Positions 1-7,530 of a stretch of 31,538 bases of DNA are shown piece after piece. The position numbers and the translations under genes are program-made. This DNA is from Desulfobacteraceae bacterium (GTDB taxonomy: Bacteria; Desulfobacterota; Desulfobacteria; Desulfobacterales; Desulfobacteraceae), in the NCBI GenBank assembly GCA_003354055.1, contig PIVQ01000017.1, forward strand, positions 1-31,538, given 5' to 3'. The notes beneath the pieces are model-generated. The model was not told the DNA's origin and searched no databases. It worked only from the letters and a program-made list of their open reading frames with translations. Positions within the stretch are counted from its first letter, which is position 1. Each line of letters opens with the position of its first letter.

Positions 1-312
1 TCAGCAGGAACCGTGTCCGCACCAGCCGGTGCAATTACCAACCTGAACACCAACAGAACGTATGTACAAAGGACCCCGACCTCTCCAGTAGATGCCACCA
101 ATAAAAAGTATGTGGATGGTGAAATAAGCTCTTTACAGTCACAAGTTACTGCCTTGGGGGCGTCTTCTGGTTGCCCAAGTGGATTTTCGTTTCAAAATAT
201 TCTTTATCTTTCATCAGGACAAAGATATACAGGCTGGATTTGCGTAAAAAATCCTTCTAAATTTTATAGCCCTGGCTCGAGTGGCAAAACATACGATGGA
301 GGTATTAATTGA
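1..312 (+). CDS. Stalk-plus-tip secreted protein, copy A (3' part only)
   Basis: The frame is open from the first base of the window, so the signal peptide and first stalk part lie outside. The visible 103 residues start in the stalk (SAGTVSAPAG), pass through the family signature NLNTNRTYVQRTPTSPVDATNKKYVD, then a short helix-like spacer (ISSLQSQVTALG), and end in a short tip with two cysteines, GCPSGF and WICVKN. It closes with KTYDGGIN, related to the KQYNGG ends of other copies. This tip belongs to the short class also seen in copies D and J. A function as an exported fibre or adhesin tip is inferred from the neighbouring pilV-linked copies; no known family was recognised. Confidence 0.8.
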   Translation, partial: SAGTVSAPAGAITNLNTNRTYVQRTPTSPVDATNKKYVDGEISSLQSQVTALGASSGCPSGFSFQNILYLSSGQRYTGWICVKNPSKFYSPGSSGKTYDGGIN

Positions 313-440
313 TTTTTTTAATATTAAAAAAGAGTTATTGATAAAAATCCTTCTTTTTTTGAATGTTATCATATTAAATATGGCGATAGCTTTAGACTCC
401 TTTCTTTTGAGTGGTCATATCAATTTATCTAAATAAACGG

Positions 441-472
441 CCCGAGAGAATGCCAACATACTCTCGGGTTTA
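441..472 (+). terminator. Probable intrinsic terminator after copy A
   Basis: The 8-base arms CCCGAGAG (441-448) and CTCTCGGG (461-468) form a perfect stem around a 12-base loop, followed by TTTAATT. It lies in the 190-base gap between copies A and B. The T tract is short, so termination may be partial. The rest of 313-502 is AT-rich with nothing else recognisable. Confidence 0.6.
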
Positions 473-502
473 ATTATAAAATTTTAAAATGAAGTGAGAA
501 TC

Positions 503-1276
503 ATGAATAAACACATGTTCAGCACACTTAAAAAAGCTATCGTACTGGTTATCGTAACGTTATTTTTGAGTTATGGGACCGTCTGTGCAGAAACTGCTGG
601 ATTTGAAAATGACAGCACCGGCACCCCCTCAGGCACAGCAAAACAACCTGATATTAACCAAAGGGGTTCCAATATCATAGAAGTGGGCAACCTGGAGACC
701 AGCAGTATAGATGCAGATTCCGCAACAGTGACAGGAGTAATGAGCGCCGGATCAGTGTCAACCTCTGGTGCGGTTTCCGCAAGTTCTGTGTCAACCTCTG
801 GTGCGGTATCTGCTGGAACCGTATCCGCACCGAACGGGGCAATTACCAACCTGAACACCAACAGAACGTATGTACAAAGGACCCCGACGTCCCAAGTGGA
901 TGCCACTAATAAAAAATATGTGGATACGCAAGATAGTACTCTCAGTACCAGGATTTCGGCCTTGGAGTCCAGTTCTGGGGGAGGGATTTCACAGAAAAGC
1001 TCATACCATTCAAGCCAATGGAGAAATAACCTATCTACATGGACTATAACCGGCTTAACATCATATCAGCCTTTAATTATAACACTTGAACACACTAATT
1101 CAAATAACCTTGGTTATGGCTATTTCAATTGCAAAAGAGGTACAACGATGCACCCCCAGGTCCCTATATCTTTAAATACGGGTACTAATTACTCCGCCAC
1201 TTTGATTCCGACATCATCAACAGTAACGCTCCTACTTAAAAACTTAGTAAATAGTCGGCTAAGAGCTTTTCAATAG
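503..1276 (+). CDS. Stalk-plus-tip secreted protein, copy B (divergent tip)
   Basis: I place the start at the ATG at 503, which aligns with the starts of copies D and E; a GTG nine bases upstream is possible. Residues 1-29 look like a Sec signal peptide ending TVCA. The mature protein has the family N-terminus (STGTPSGTAKQPDINQRGSN), stalk repeats such as STSGAVSASSV, the DATNKKYVD signature and a coiled-coil-like spacer (STRISALESSSG). The roughly 95-residue tip is unlike the others: it has no CPSG motif, only one cysteine (YFNCKRG), and many Thr/Ser/Asn that suggest a beta-rich fold. Cellular place and function (surface or pilus-tip fibre) are inferred. The protein is 257 residues. Confidence 0.8.
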   Translation: MNKHMFSTLKKAIVLVIVTLFLSYGTVCAETAGFENDSTGTPSGTAKQPDINQRGSNIIEVGNLETSSIDADSATVTGVMSAGSVSTSGAVSASSVSTSGAVSAGTVSAPNGAITNLNTNRTYVQRTPTSQVDATNKKYVDTQDSTLSTRISALESSSGGGISQKSSYHSSQWRNNLSTWTITGLTSYQPLIITLEHTNSNNLGYGYFNCKRGTTMHPQVPISLNTGTNYSATLIPTSSTVTLLLKNLVNSRLRAFQ

Positions 1277-1309
1277 TATCATGCCCCTCATAACAGAAAG
1301 GATTTTTTA

Positions 1310-1365
1310 ATGAACAGAATTATAGCTATGAAGGTGTCAAACAATACAATGGCGGAGTTAATTAA
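1310..1365 (+). pseudogene. Scar of a tip gene: start fused to 3' end
   Basis: The sequence before and at the ATG (1310) matches the leader of copy J (AGGAATTTTTAATGAACAGA-like). Only about 30 bases later, 1339-1365 encodes KQYNGGVN followed by TAA, the typical end of family members (compare SAKQYNGGTDR in copy I). Start and tail are in different frames, so the whole body has been deleted. A 27-codon frame from the ATG reads on to 1393 but has no meaning I can see. Confidence 0.7.
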
Positions 1366-1394
1366 GCAGGAGCTTAAGCTCAAAAGAGGTTAAG

Positions 1395-1475
1395 CGGGTA
1401 ATAGCAAGTGGAGCTTGGGCGAATCCAAGTTCAATTTATGGACGTAAACTGGCCTTAGTTAGTTGTGGGTCCTAA
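1395..1475 (+). pseudogene. pilV: Detached pilV 3' end
   Basis: An open stretch of 26 codons ends GRKLALVSCGS and stop. It matches the last 26 residues of the pilV gene at 23554-24732 (ending GRKLALVSCGL) at 22 of 26 positions. There is no start or body. As at the real pilV, a tip-family gene (copy C) begins just downstream after an A/G-rich spacer with a ribosome binding site. The left bank therefore seems to contain a copy of the pilV-to-first-tip-gene junction. Confidence 0.8.
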
Positions 1476-1490
1476 AGGAAAAGGAAAACT

Positions 1491-2165
1491 ATGATGAAAA
1501 AAAAGTTGAAGCTTATTGCATTATTGACACTGATCGGATTGTGCATGATTTCTCCGGTAATTGCTGCAGACTCCACCGGCACCCCTTCGGGCATAGCCAA
1601 ACAACCTGATATTAACCAAAGGGGTTCCAATATCATAGAAGTGGGCAACCTGGAGACCAGCAGTATAGATGCAGATTCCGCAACAGTGACAGGAGCAATG
1701 AGCGCCGGATCACTGTCAACCGGGACGGTTTCCGCAAGTTCTGTGTCAACCTCTGGCACAGTGTCAGCCGGTACCGTCTCTGCACCAACTGGGGCAATTA
1801 CCAGTTTGAATACAAACAGGACTTATGTCCAAAGGACACCAACCGCTGATGTGGATGCCACGAATAAAAAATATGTTGATGGCCAGTACGCGGCTTTGGC
1901 GTCTCAGGTCTCAGCCGTTGCCAATAGTGCTGGCGGTCAACGTGCTCCGTCTTATACAAAAAGAGTAGGATACAACAATGTGTATCAAAATTGCCCGTCA
2001 GGATATGCTTTAATTGTAAGCAGTCTGCATAGTGGAGTTAGAGGTGCGTCTAACGGTAATTATTATATTCATAAAGGTTTCTGCGTAAAGACATCCTACA
2101 TTAGAGATGCCAATGTCGTATATGTTCGAGACAGCCCAAAACAATACAACGGCGGTTATAGGTAA
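1491..2165 (+). CDS. Stalk-plus-tip secreted protein, copy C
   Basis: The start is the first of two ATGs (1491, 1494) after AAAGGAAAAGG. A Sec signal peptide ends about residue 25 (PVIA before ADSTG). Then come the family segment (AKQPDINQRGSN), stalk repeats, the DATNKKYVD signature and a spacer (YAALASQVSAVANSAGG). The tip (about residues 155-224) belongs to the long class: NCPSGY, later GFCVKTS, and the closing SPKQYNGGYR. The two cysteines may form a disulfide. An 8-base A tract lies at codons 3-5. The gene follows the detached pilV end. A pilus-associated fibre role is inferred. Confidence 0.85.
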   Translation: MMKKKLKLIALLTLIGLCMISPVIAADSTGTPSGIAKQPDINQRGSNIIEVGNLETSSIDADSATVTGAMSAGSLSTGTVSASSVSTSGTVSAGTVSAPTGAITSLNTNRTYVQRTPTADVDATNKKYVDGQYAALASQVSAVANSAGGQRAPSYTKRVGYNNVYQNCPSGYALIVSSLHSGVRGASNGNYYIHKGFCVKTSYIRDANVVYVRDSPKQYNGGYR

Positions 2166-2248
2166 CGCCCAGGCGTGTGTAAGCGCATAAAAGAACTCTT
2201 GACCCAGGGGCCTAATCAAAAAAACTAATTACAGGATGATTAAGAATC

Positions 2249-2823
2249 ATGACTAACAGCGTATTTACCACACTTCAAAAAGCAATTGTATTAGCTATGG
2301 CAATTTTTTTATTAATTGCGGTTTTGTATTTGCCGCCGACTCCACAGGTACCCCTTCAGGCACAGCAAAACAACCTGATATTAACCAAAGGGGTTCCAAT
2401 ATCATAGAAGTGGGCACCCTGGAGACCAGCAGTATAGATGCAGATTCAGCAACAGTGACAGGAGCAATGAGCGCCGGATCACTGTCAACCGGGGCGGTTT
2501 CCGCAAGTTCCGTATCAACCTCCGGGACCGTATCCGCACCAGCCGGGGCAATAACCAATCTGAATACAAACAGGACATACGTACAAAGAACTCCAACTTC
2601 CCCGGTAGATGCCACCAATAAAAGCTATGTGGATGGGAGTATAAACTCTTTACAGTCACAAATTAATACTCTGAGCTCTTCTTCTGGTTCTGGCTGCCCA
2701 AGTGGGTTATCTCTTTTAAGAATTTCTTGGGCAACTGCCATTGGAAATAGGATCACAAGATATAGTGGCTATTTTTGTGTTAAAGATCTTACCGTAAATA
2801 GTAGCGGCAATGACTATAAATAG
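2249..2823 (+). pseudogene. Stalk-plus-tip gene, copy D, frameshifted in a T tract
   Basis: The ATG at 2249 opens a signal peptide closely like that of copy E (VFTTLQKAIV). At 2304-2310 there is a run of seven T. One more T would keep the frame through the signal peptide (INCGFVFAADSTGTPSG) and on to the stop at 2823; as it stands translation ends at 2405-2407 after 52 codons. The downstream frame holds the full stalk, DATNKSYVD signature and a short tip with SGCPSG and YFCVKD. Apart from the missing base the gene looks intact, so it is either newly inactivated or phase variable. A sequencing error in the homopolymer is the other explanation. Confidence 0.8.
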
Positions 2824-2829
2824 TCGCAC

Positions 2830-2850
2830 TGACCATAATTATGGTGGTCA
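2830..2850. other. Small hairpin between copies D and E
   Basis: TGACCA (2830-2835) and TGGTCA (2845-2850) are complementary, and the 12-base palindrome CCATAATTATGG lies at 2834-2845. It is just after the copy D stop. No T tract follows, so it may slow polymerase or protect mRNA rather than terminate. Confidence 0.35.
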
Positions 2851-2928
2851 CTAAGTAAATTCAAGTGCTTACACTACAAGAAATAGGTGTCTGGGGCCTA
2901 AAAATTTAATCAACAGAGGATTAAGCTC

Positions 2929-3645
2929 ATGATCGGAAACGTATTTAGCACACTTAAAAAAGTCATTGTATCAGCCCTGGCCATTTTATTTATTAATTGC
3001 GGTTTTGCTTTTGCCGCTGACAGTGCCAGTGTCACCCCCTCAGGCACAGCCAAACAACCTGATATTAACCAAAGGGGTTCCAATATCATAGAAGTGGGCA
3101 ACCTGGAGACCAGCAGTATCGATGCTGATTCAGCAACAGTGACAGGAGCAATGAGCGCCGGATCAGTGACAGCCGGGGCGGTTTCCGCAAGTTCTGTGTC
3201 AACCTCTGGAACGGTTTCTGCCGGAACCGTATCCGCACCGACCGGGGCAATTACCAATCTGAATACAAACAGGACTTATGTCCAAAGGACACCCACCGCC
3301 GATGTGGACGCCACCAATAAAAAATATGTTGATGATGAAGACAAAATACTTTCATCTGAAATTGCTGATTTGGAGACTTTAGTTAATAATTTGGATACGG
3401 GGTCTCTGTCTGGATATGCGATTGCGAAAAAAGCAACCACAAGTAGGGGACATTATACCGTTTCAGTTTCTTGCCCATCTGGGAAAATTATTATAGGTGG
3501 CGGTTGCTCTCAATCGCCATCAACACACACGGCAATTGTTTCTAATTATCCGGTAAATAGTAGGACTTGGTCATGTAGAACCCGAGATATTGATACTTCA
3601 TATAACAGAACAACAACTGTTTATGCGATATGTGTTTCTCAATGA
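2929..3645 (+). CDS. Stalk-plus-tip secreted protein, copy E (four-cysteine tip)
   Basis: The ATG follows GAGGATTAAGCTC. A Sec signal peptide runs to about residue 29 (GFAFA before ADS). The family N-terminus, stalk and DATNKKYVDD signature follow, then a long helical spacer (LSSEIADLETLVNNL). The tip, about residues 162-238, is a third type: it has VSCPSGKIIIGGGCSQ, WSCRTRD and YAICVSQ, i.e. four cysteines, with Thr/Ser-rich strands between. It lacks the KQYNGG end. This is the last gene of the left bank and converges on icmB. The function is unknown; a surface tip role is inferred from family context. Confidence 0.85.
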   Translation: MIGNVFSTLKKVIVSALAILFINCGFAFAADSASVTPSGTAKQPDINQRGSNIIEVGNLETSSIDADSATVTGAMSAGSVTAGAVSASSVSTSGTVSAGTVSAPTGAITNLNTNRTYVQRTPTADVDATNKKYVDDEDKILSSEIADLETLVNNLDTGSLSGYAIAKKATTSRGHYTVSVSCPSGKIIIGGGCSQSPSTHTAIVSNYPVNSRTWSCRTRDIDTSYNRTTTVYAICVSQ

Positions 3646-3688
3646 ATCCAGTTGATCCAAGATCCTTTTAGGGAACATTATTTCTTTC

Positions 3689-3735
3689 TATATTTTCCTT
3701 TATTTTTCAATTATGATAATTTGAAGGAAAATATA
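3689..3735. repeat. 12-base inverted repeat between convergent genes
   Basis: TATATTTTCCTT (3689-3700) is the exact reverse complement of AAGGAAAATATA (3724-3735), with a 23-base AT-rich loop that can pair further. It sits between copy E and the end of icmB, so a weak two-way terminator is likely, though there is no clean T tract. Confidence 0.45.
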
Positions 3736-3771
3736 AGGCAAGGACATATGTAAAATTCACCCCGGCAAGTC

Positions 3772-6771
3772 CTAGCTAAGCTGCAAAATCTCATTAATGA
3801 TTTCTTCGGTCACATCCTTGGCAGTTTCCAGGTTCGACGTTTCCGTGATCATATTCTTGCGGCTTTGCACGATGTCTTTAATCCCCCCGGGATACCTTTT
3901 GGCCAGCAACGTCAACGTTTTGAGGGTACCCAGTTTCTTATATAAAGGATTACGAACATTTCTGTCCTCTTTGGTCGAAGAAAATGCCCATAATGCCATT
4001 TTACCAAGGGTATTGGTCAAAAGCTGACATGCATACCCATTGGTATCTCGAACCTTGAACAATGCAAACATGGTTGCGCCCTGGGGCCTTGGTTGGCGCA
4101 GGTTCCGGATCGCATGCCAGGCAGACTCGTTTAACCCGAATGTTTCAACAATATAATTAACATCTATTTGTGTGCCGGCGCCTAAAACAAATATGCTTGT
4201 GGCAAGCTCCAGGATCGTTTTGGGAATATCCAAAATTTTTTGAGAATATAAACCAATATGCAGATCCCATTTTCGTGACTCTCTTGCGGCTGTTTTAAGA
4301 TCATCAGTCAACTGCTTGGCAATGGCATCATCCACTATATACCGGTGGAGTTCATCATAGCATAAGCGCTTGGGTTGTCGCTCCAGATCCTGAAGTCTTT
4401 TAATATGGTATGGTTTATAAAGCTCTGGAACATAGTTTATATCACCAGGCTTCATAAAAAAATGCGAGGCACCGGCATGTCTGGCCAACATCAGCATAAC
4501 CGATGTCTGTCGGTTTGCATCAGCACCGCCTTTCGGAGCAACCTCTTCCAGGTCAATTGAGACGATCTTTGTTTCATCTCCGATTTCAAACCGGGTCGGG
4601 TATTTCAAAATCGGATAAGCCTGAATCGCTTCAATGATAGAGCGCCAGAAATAATCGGGAACAGGTGTACCAAAAGGGGTTTTTTCATCTTTATACATAC
4701 TGGCAACCCGTTCTGTTTTAACTAAAGCTGCAATGTCCGGGACTAACGGAACTGCATATCTTTGTGCAAGACTTGCTTCCCTGAACATCTCCTGTTTAAA
4801 TAGAAACTTGGAGATTTCCCGCCATGTTGTTCTTTCGTCAGTGGGGATATTCAATCCCTCTACAAGTTCATCAATCATGGGATCCACCCCATGCGTATAT
4901 AACTTTGGGTTAATCTCGTCAGAAAACTCTTCATACGCTGCCGTTATAGCCTTTCTGGCAATACCCGGGATGCCGTTTGGAGGTGCGGTATCTCCTAAGG
5001 GCGTTGCAAAAAGACACAGTAAATTGACAAGGAAACTAATATGCCTGTCAATTGGTTTTTGACACCCCAACGGCAGATCACAGGGATTGATGGAATAATC
5101 AGGATCCAACCGTAAGGAAAAGCTTTGGGCAATATGCTGCTGCTCCCTGGGTAACACTGATTGCAGCAAACGGATTAAGCCTTCAGATGATCCACCGATA
5201 TCAAGAATCGTTAAATAGGGGAGAGAGGTAAGCCCAGGCTGGGTTAGAAACCCCCAGTTTATTGTATTCAGGCACACGCTCTTACTGGTTCCCATGGGAC
5301 CGAATCCAACATCAATCCACGCACTTTGTTTGGAGGAACCCTGAGTATAGGGCATGATTTTACCATCGGGAGTCCTAAAAATAAGGCTTCCCTCCTGCCA
5401 TATGGATGCTGTTCTTGTAAACGGCATCATATAAAGGACATCTTCTAAAGGGGGCATCGTGCTCGGGGCTGGGCTTGTCGGCATCAAAGCGGGGATCGTG
5501 GCTGCAACTCCCAAAAGCGGGTCTCCTGAGATTTCTGAACAATCACAAGTCCCCCAGGCCTGAATTGCACTGACAAGATCGGCGCGCCGTTTTTGAAGCA
5601 GTTTTGTACACTCAGGGGTTTGGTCATCTATAACCCAGGTGTCAAAATTTGCAGAAAACTTTACATTGGTAATCCCTTTAATCAGTCTGGCCTGAAGTTG
5701 GTCAACGGCCAGTGAATACTGCTTGTTCACACTTGATGTGAACGATAATCCGTTGGCAAATTGTTTCTTAATGGACATCATTAAAGGTATGGGACACCCT
5801 TCTAATAGAAAACTTGTCCTAAAGGGCATCTCCTTATTGACCAGTCGTCTAAACAGCATATTGAACGGTAAGGGGGTTTGAGGGGCAAGCTCCAGGGAAA
5901 GCGGGGCATGAATATGATCCCCAATGCGGAAGGTTGTTCTGGATTTTTTTTCACCTTCCCTTGGGAATACTTGTTCTGCAAGCGGTTTGTAGCTAAACTC
6001 TGTAATATCATCTGGCGCCCATGATTTGTCAGAGAGTTTCATAGGCAGTCTGTCGCCCGGAATGCATGCTTTCCAATCCCTGGAGGTAAAGGCCGGGTCA
6101 ATTTCATGTCTGACCCACCAGAGCGCTTCATGGCAGTTTAAAATATCCGTGAACACGGCGGCGTGTTTGAATGCTTCTTCCAAAATAGATAAAAATCCGG
6201 AATGTTGCTCTGTAAGTTCGACCATGACTTTACCCACGTTTTGAATCAAGGGGCCGGACGGAGCACTTAAATGATTTTTGCGCATGTTGCGACCGGCTTT
6301 TTTTTCTTCTGGCTTGGAAAGGCAAAACGGCCGGGTCCAGGCGACAATCAGAACATGTTCGGCAGAACAATATTGGGCAATAGCGCTTTCCCAGTCATCC
6401 ATAACTGGATCAATGTTTATATTTAGATTTCTAAGCGTTGTCCTGGAGGGTTGAAATTTTTCTTTGACCTCTTCATGTGCCTGATCAGGATCATAGGTCA
6501 TGACCACCTGAATACAATGGCCGGCATCTTTCATTCGACTGTTTAGCCCCGTCAAAAGCCTTTGGACGGTGGTTCGGAGCTCTTCATCTCCGGCAAGGTT
6601 AAGGTTGCCATGGCACTCCATAATAGAGATCATAGACCCGTCATCCGCGACCAGGGTATGGTCTCCCATTGTTGTTTGCAACCGGCAGTATGAACTGACC
6701 GGTTGCTTAAAAATATCATTGAGATTATACAAAAAGTCATCAACGAAACTGAAAAATCGGTCTGTTCTCAT
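3772..6771 (-). CDS. icmB: IcmB/DotO-type ATPase of a type IVB secretion system
   Basis: A 999-residue protein, the expected size for IcmB/DotO (TraU in IncI plasmids), the VirB4-like energising ATPase at the inner membrane. A Walker A-like loop GPMGTSKS lies at about residues 491-498, with Lys497; the residue before the lysine is Ser rather than the usual Gly. A Walker B-like LCYDELHRY has Asp806-Glu807. The N-terminal half (1-430) fits the VirB4-like region and there is no signal peptide. It is the last gene of the minus-strand operon. Its ATG lies three bases after the icmL stop and has only a weak ribosome binding site, which suggests translational coupling. The family call rests on size, motifs and gene order. 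Confidence 0.88.
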   Translation of the reverse strand: MRTDRFFSFVDDFLYNLNDIFKQPVSSYCRLQTTMGDHTLVADDGSMISIMECHGNLNLAGDEELRTTVQRLLTGLNSRMKDAGHCIQVVMTYDPDQAHEEVKEKFQPSRTTLRNLNINIDPVMDDWESAIAQYCSAEHVLIVAWTRPFCLSKPEEKKAGRNMRKNHLSAPSGPLIQNVGKVMVELTEQHSGFLSILEEAFKHAAVFTDILNCHEALWWVRHEIDPAFTSRDWKACIPGDRLPMKLSDKSWAPDDITEFSYKPLAEQVFPREGEKKSRTTFRIGDHIHAPLSLELAPQTPLPFNMLFRRLVNKEMPFRTSFLLEGCPIPLMMSIKKQFANGLSFTSSVNKQYSLAVDQLQARLIKGITNVKFSANFDTWVIDDQTPECTKLLQKRRADLVSAIQAWGTCDCSEISGDPLLGVAATIPALMPTSPAPSTMPPLEDVLYMMPFTRTASIWQEGSLIFRTPDGKIMPYTQGSSKQSAWIDVGFGPMGTSKSVCLNTINWGFLTQPGLTSLPYLTILDIGGSSEGLIRLLQSVLPREQQHIAQSFSLRLDPDYSINPCDLPLGCQKPIDRHISFLVNLLCLFATPLGDTAPPNGIPGIARKAITAAYEEFSDEINPKLYTHGVDPMIDELVEGLNIPTDERTTWREISKFLFKQEMFREASLAQRYAVPLVPDIAALVKTERVASMYKDEKTPFGTPVPDYFWRSIIEAIQAYPILKYPTRFEIGDETKIVSIDLEEVAPKGGADANRQTSVMLMLARHAGASHFFMKPGDINYVPELYKPYHIKRLQDLERQPKRLCYDELHRYIVDDAIAKQLTDDLKTAARESRKWDLHIGLYSQKILDIPKTILELATSIFVLGAGTQIDVNYIVETFGLNESAWHAIRNLRQPRPQGATMFALFKVRDTNGYACQLLTNTLGKMALWAFSSTKEDRNVRNPLYKKLGTLKTLTLLAKRYPGGIKDIVQSRKNMITETSNLETAKDVTEEIINEILQLS

Positions 6772-6774
6772 ATC

Positions 6775-7530
6775 TTAAATCTGTTCCAAATTTAACTGTT
6801 TGATTTTAACCCCTCTTGGATGCTCTTTTAAGGGGACCCGCTGCACAATAACTGTGGCAAGCCTCTTTTGATTGTTTCTTCCGCCGTTTTTAAATTCAAA
6901 ATTAATGATAAGAGGAAACTCAATTTTCCAGGTCATAACACCCAGGTATAGATCATGAAACGTTACGATGGCCGGAGATGTCAACGTCGCATTTGAGTTT
7001 GCAGGAGCCGTATTATCATCACCTCTTATGGCCGGCAAAAACCCGGATGCCTCCATGGTGGTAAGCACCTCTTCATAGGCCCCGTCATAATAGGACGCCT
7101 TTAAATCTCCCAACTGCTGATTGTAATGGCTAAAGCTCAACGACAACGTCCTGGTGACGGTCTCAGCTACCCAGTTGTTAAGAGCTGAATTATTAATGTA
7201 GGATTCGCCTAAGGGCACCATTTCAATTACACGCAGATCTCTTGTCAGGCCAAAATTTTTAGGGTCCGGCTTGATCACAACCTGAAAGATGTTGCCGGTG
7301 AATGACACGCATAACAGAATGCTTAGGACCAATACCGCATAACACATTCTGCGGTATTGATCAGTAAGCCAGGTCTTGTCATTTATCAAGGTCAGATAAC
7401 CAAGGTATCCGTTCTTTTCCAATACCATCATTGCTTTTAGTACGGCAGGGGGAGTCTGACCCTTTGATTTAGCCGGCTTTTTTATTCTCATTAAATTTAC
7501 CTGTGATTTTTTATGCAGCCCATTGTCCAT
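6775..7530 (-). CDS. icmL: IcmL/DotI-type inner-membrane protein
   Basis: DotI/IcmL (TraM in IncI plasmids) is a VirB8-like inner-membrane core subunit. A cytoplasmic N-terminus (AVLKAMMVLEKNGYLGYL) is followed by one membrane segment (YAVLVLSILLCVSFTGNIFQVVI). A periplasmic domain has the family-like stretch IEMVPLGESYINNSALNNWV, and near the end FHDLYLGVMTWKIEFPL. I chose the ATG at 7530 because GGGAG precedes it; 7491 (MRIKKPAK) after a weak AGGT is the alternative. It lies between icmJ and icmB, whereas in Legionella icmL precedes icmK, so the gene has moved within the cluster. Confidence 0.85.
   Translation of the reverse strand: MDNGLHKKSQVNLMRIKKPAKSKGQTPPAVLKAMMVLEKNGYLGYLTLINDKTWLTDQYRRMCYAVLVLSILLCVSFTGNIFQVVIKPDPKNFGLTRDLRVIEMVPLGESYINNSALNNWVAETVTRTLSLSFSHYNQQLGDLKASYYDGAYEEVLTTMEASGFLPAIRGDDNTAPANSNATLTSPAIVTFHDLYLGVMTWKIEFPLIINFEFKNGGRNNQKRLATVIVQRVPLKEHPRGVKIKQLNLEQI

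Larger units (their letters stand above)
1..3645 (+). repeat. Left tandem bank of stalk-plus-tip genes
   Basis: Five gene-sized units in one orientation share a near-identical 5' and central module: signal peptide, a KQPDINQRGSNIIEVG segment, Ser/Thr/Gly/Val-rich stalk repeats, then AITNLNTNRTYVQRTPT and DATNKKYVD. Their 3' thirds differ. Between the units at 503, 1491 and 2929 the module is identical over roughly 100 bases (for example 641-750 against 1600-1710). Two scars lie inside the bank, a family start joined to a family end (1310-1365) and a pilV 3' end (1395-1475). The bank converges on the secretion operon. The left edge is cut by the window. Confidence 0.9.

Noticed and set aside
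571..906. Long minus-strand frames opposite the stalk module, recurring at 1472-1759, 2295-2618, 2910-3257, 26410-26658 and 27127-27387
   Set aside because: They recur because the plus-strand module is repeated and rich in codons whose complements are open. They have no ribosome binding sites and do not continue into the tips.
1..3645. CRISPR-like or simple tandem repeat array
   Set aside because: The repeats are protein-coding modules of several hundred bases with signal peptides and stops, with no short direct repeats or unique spacers.
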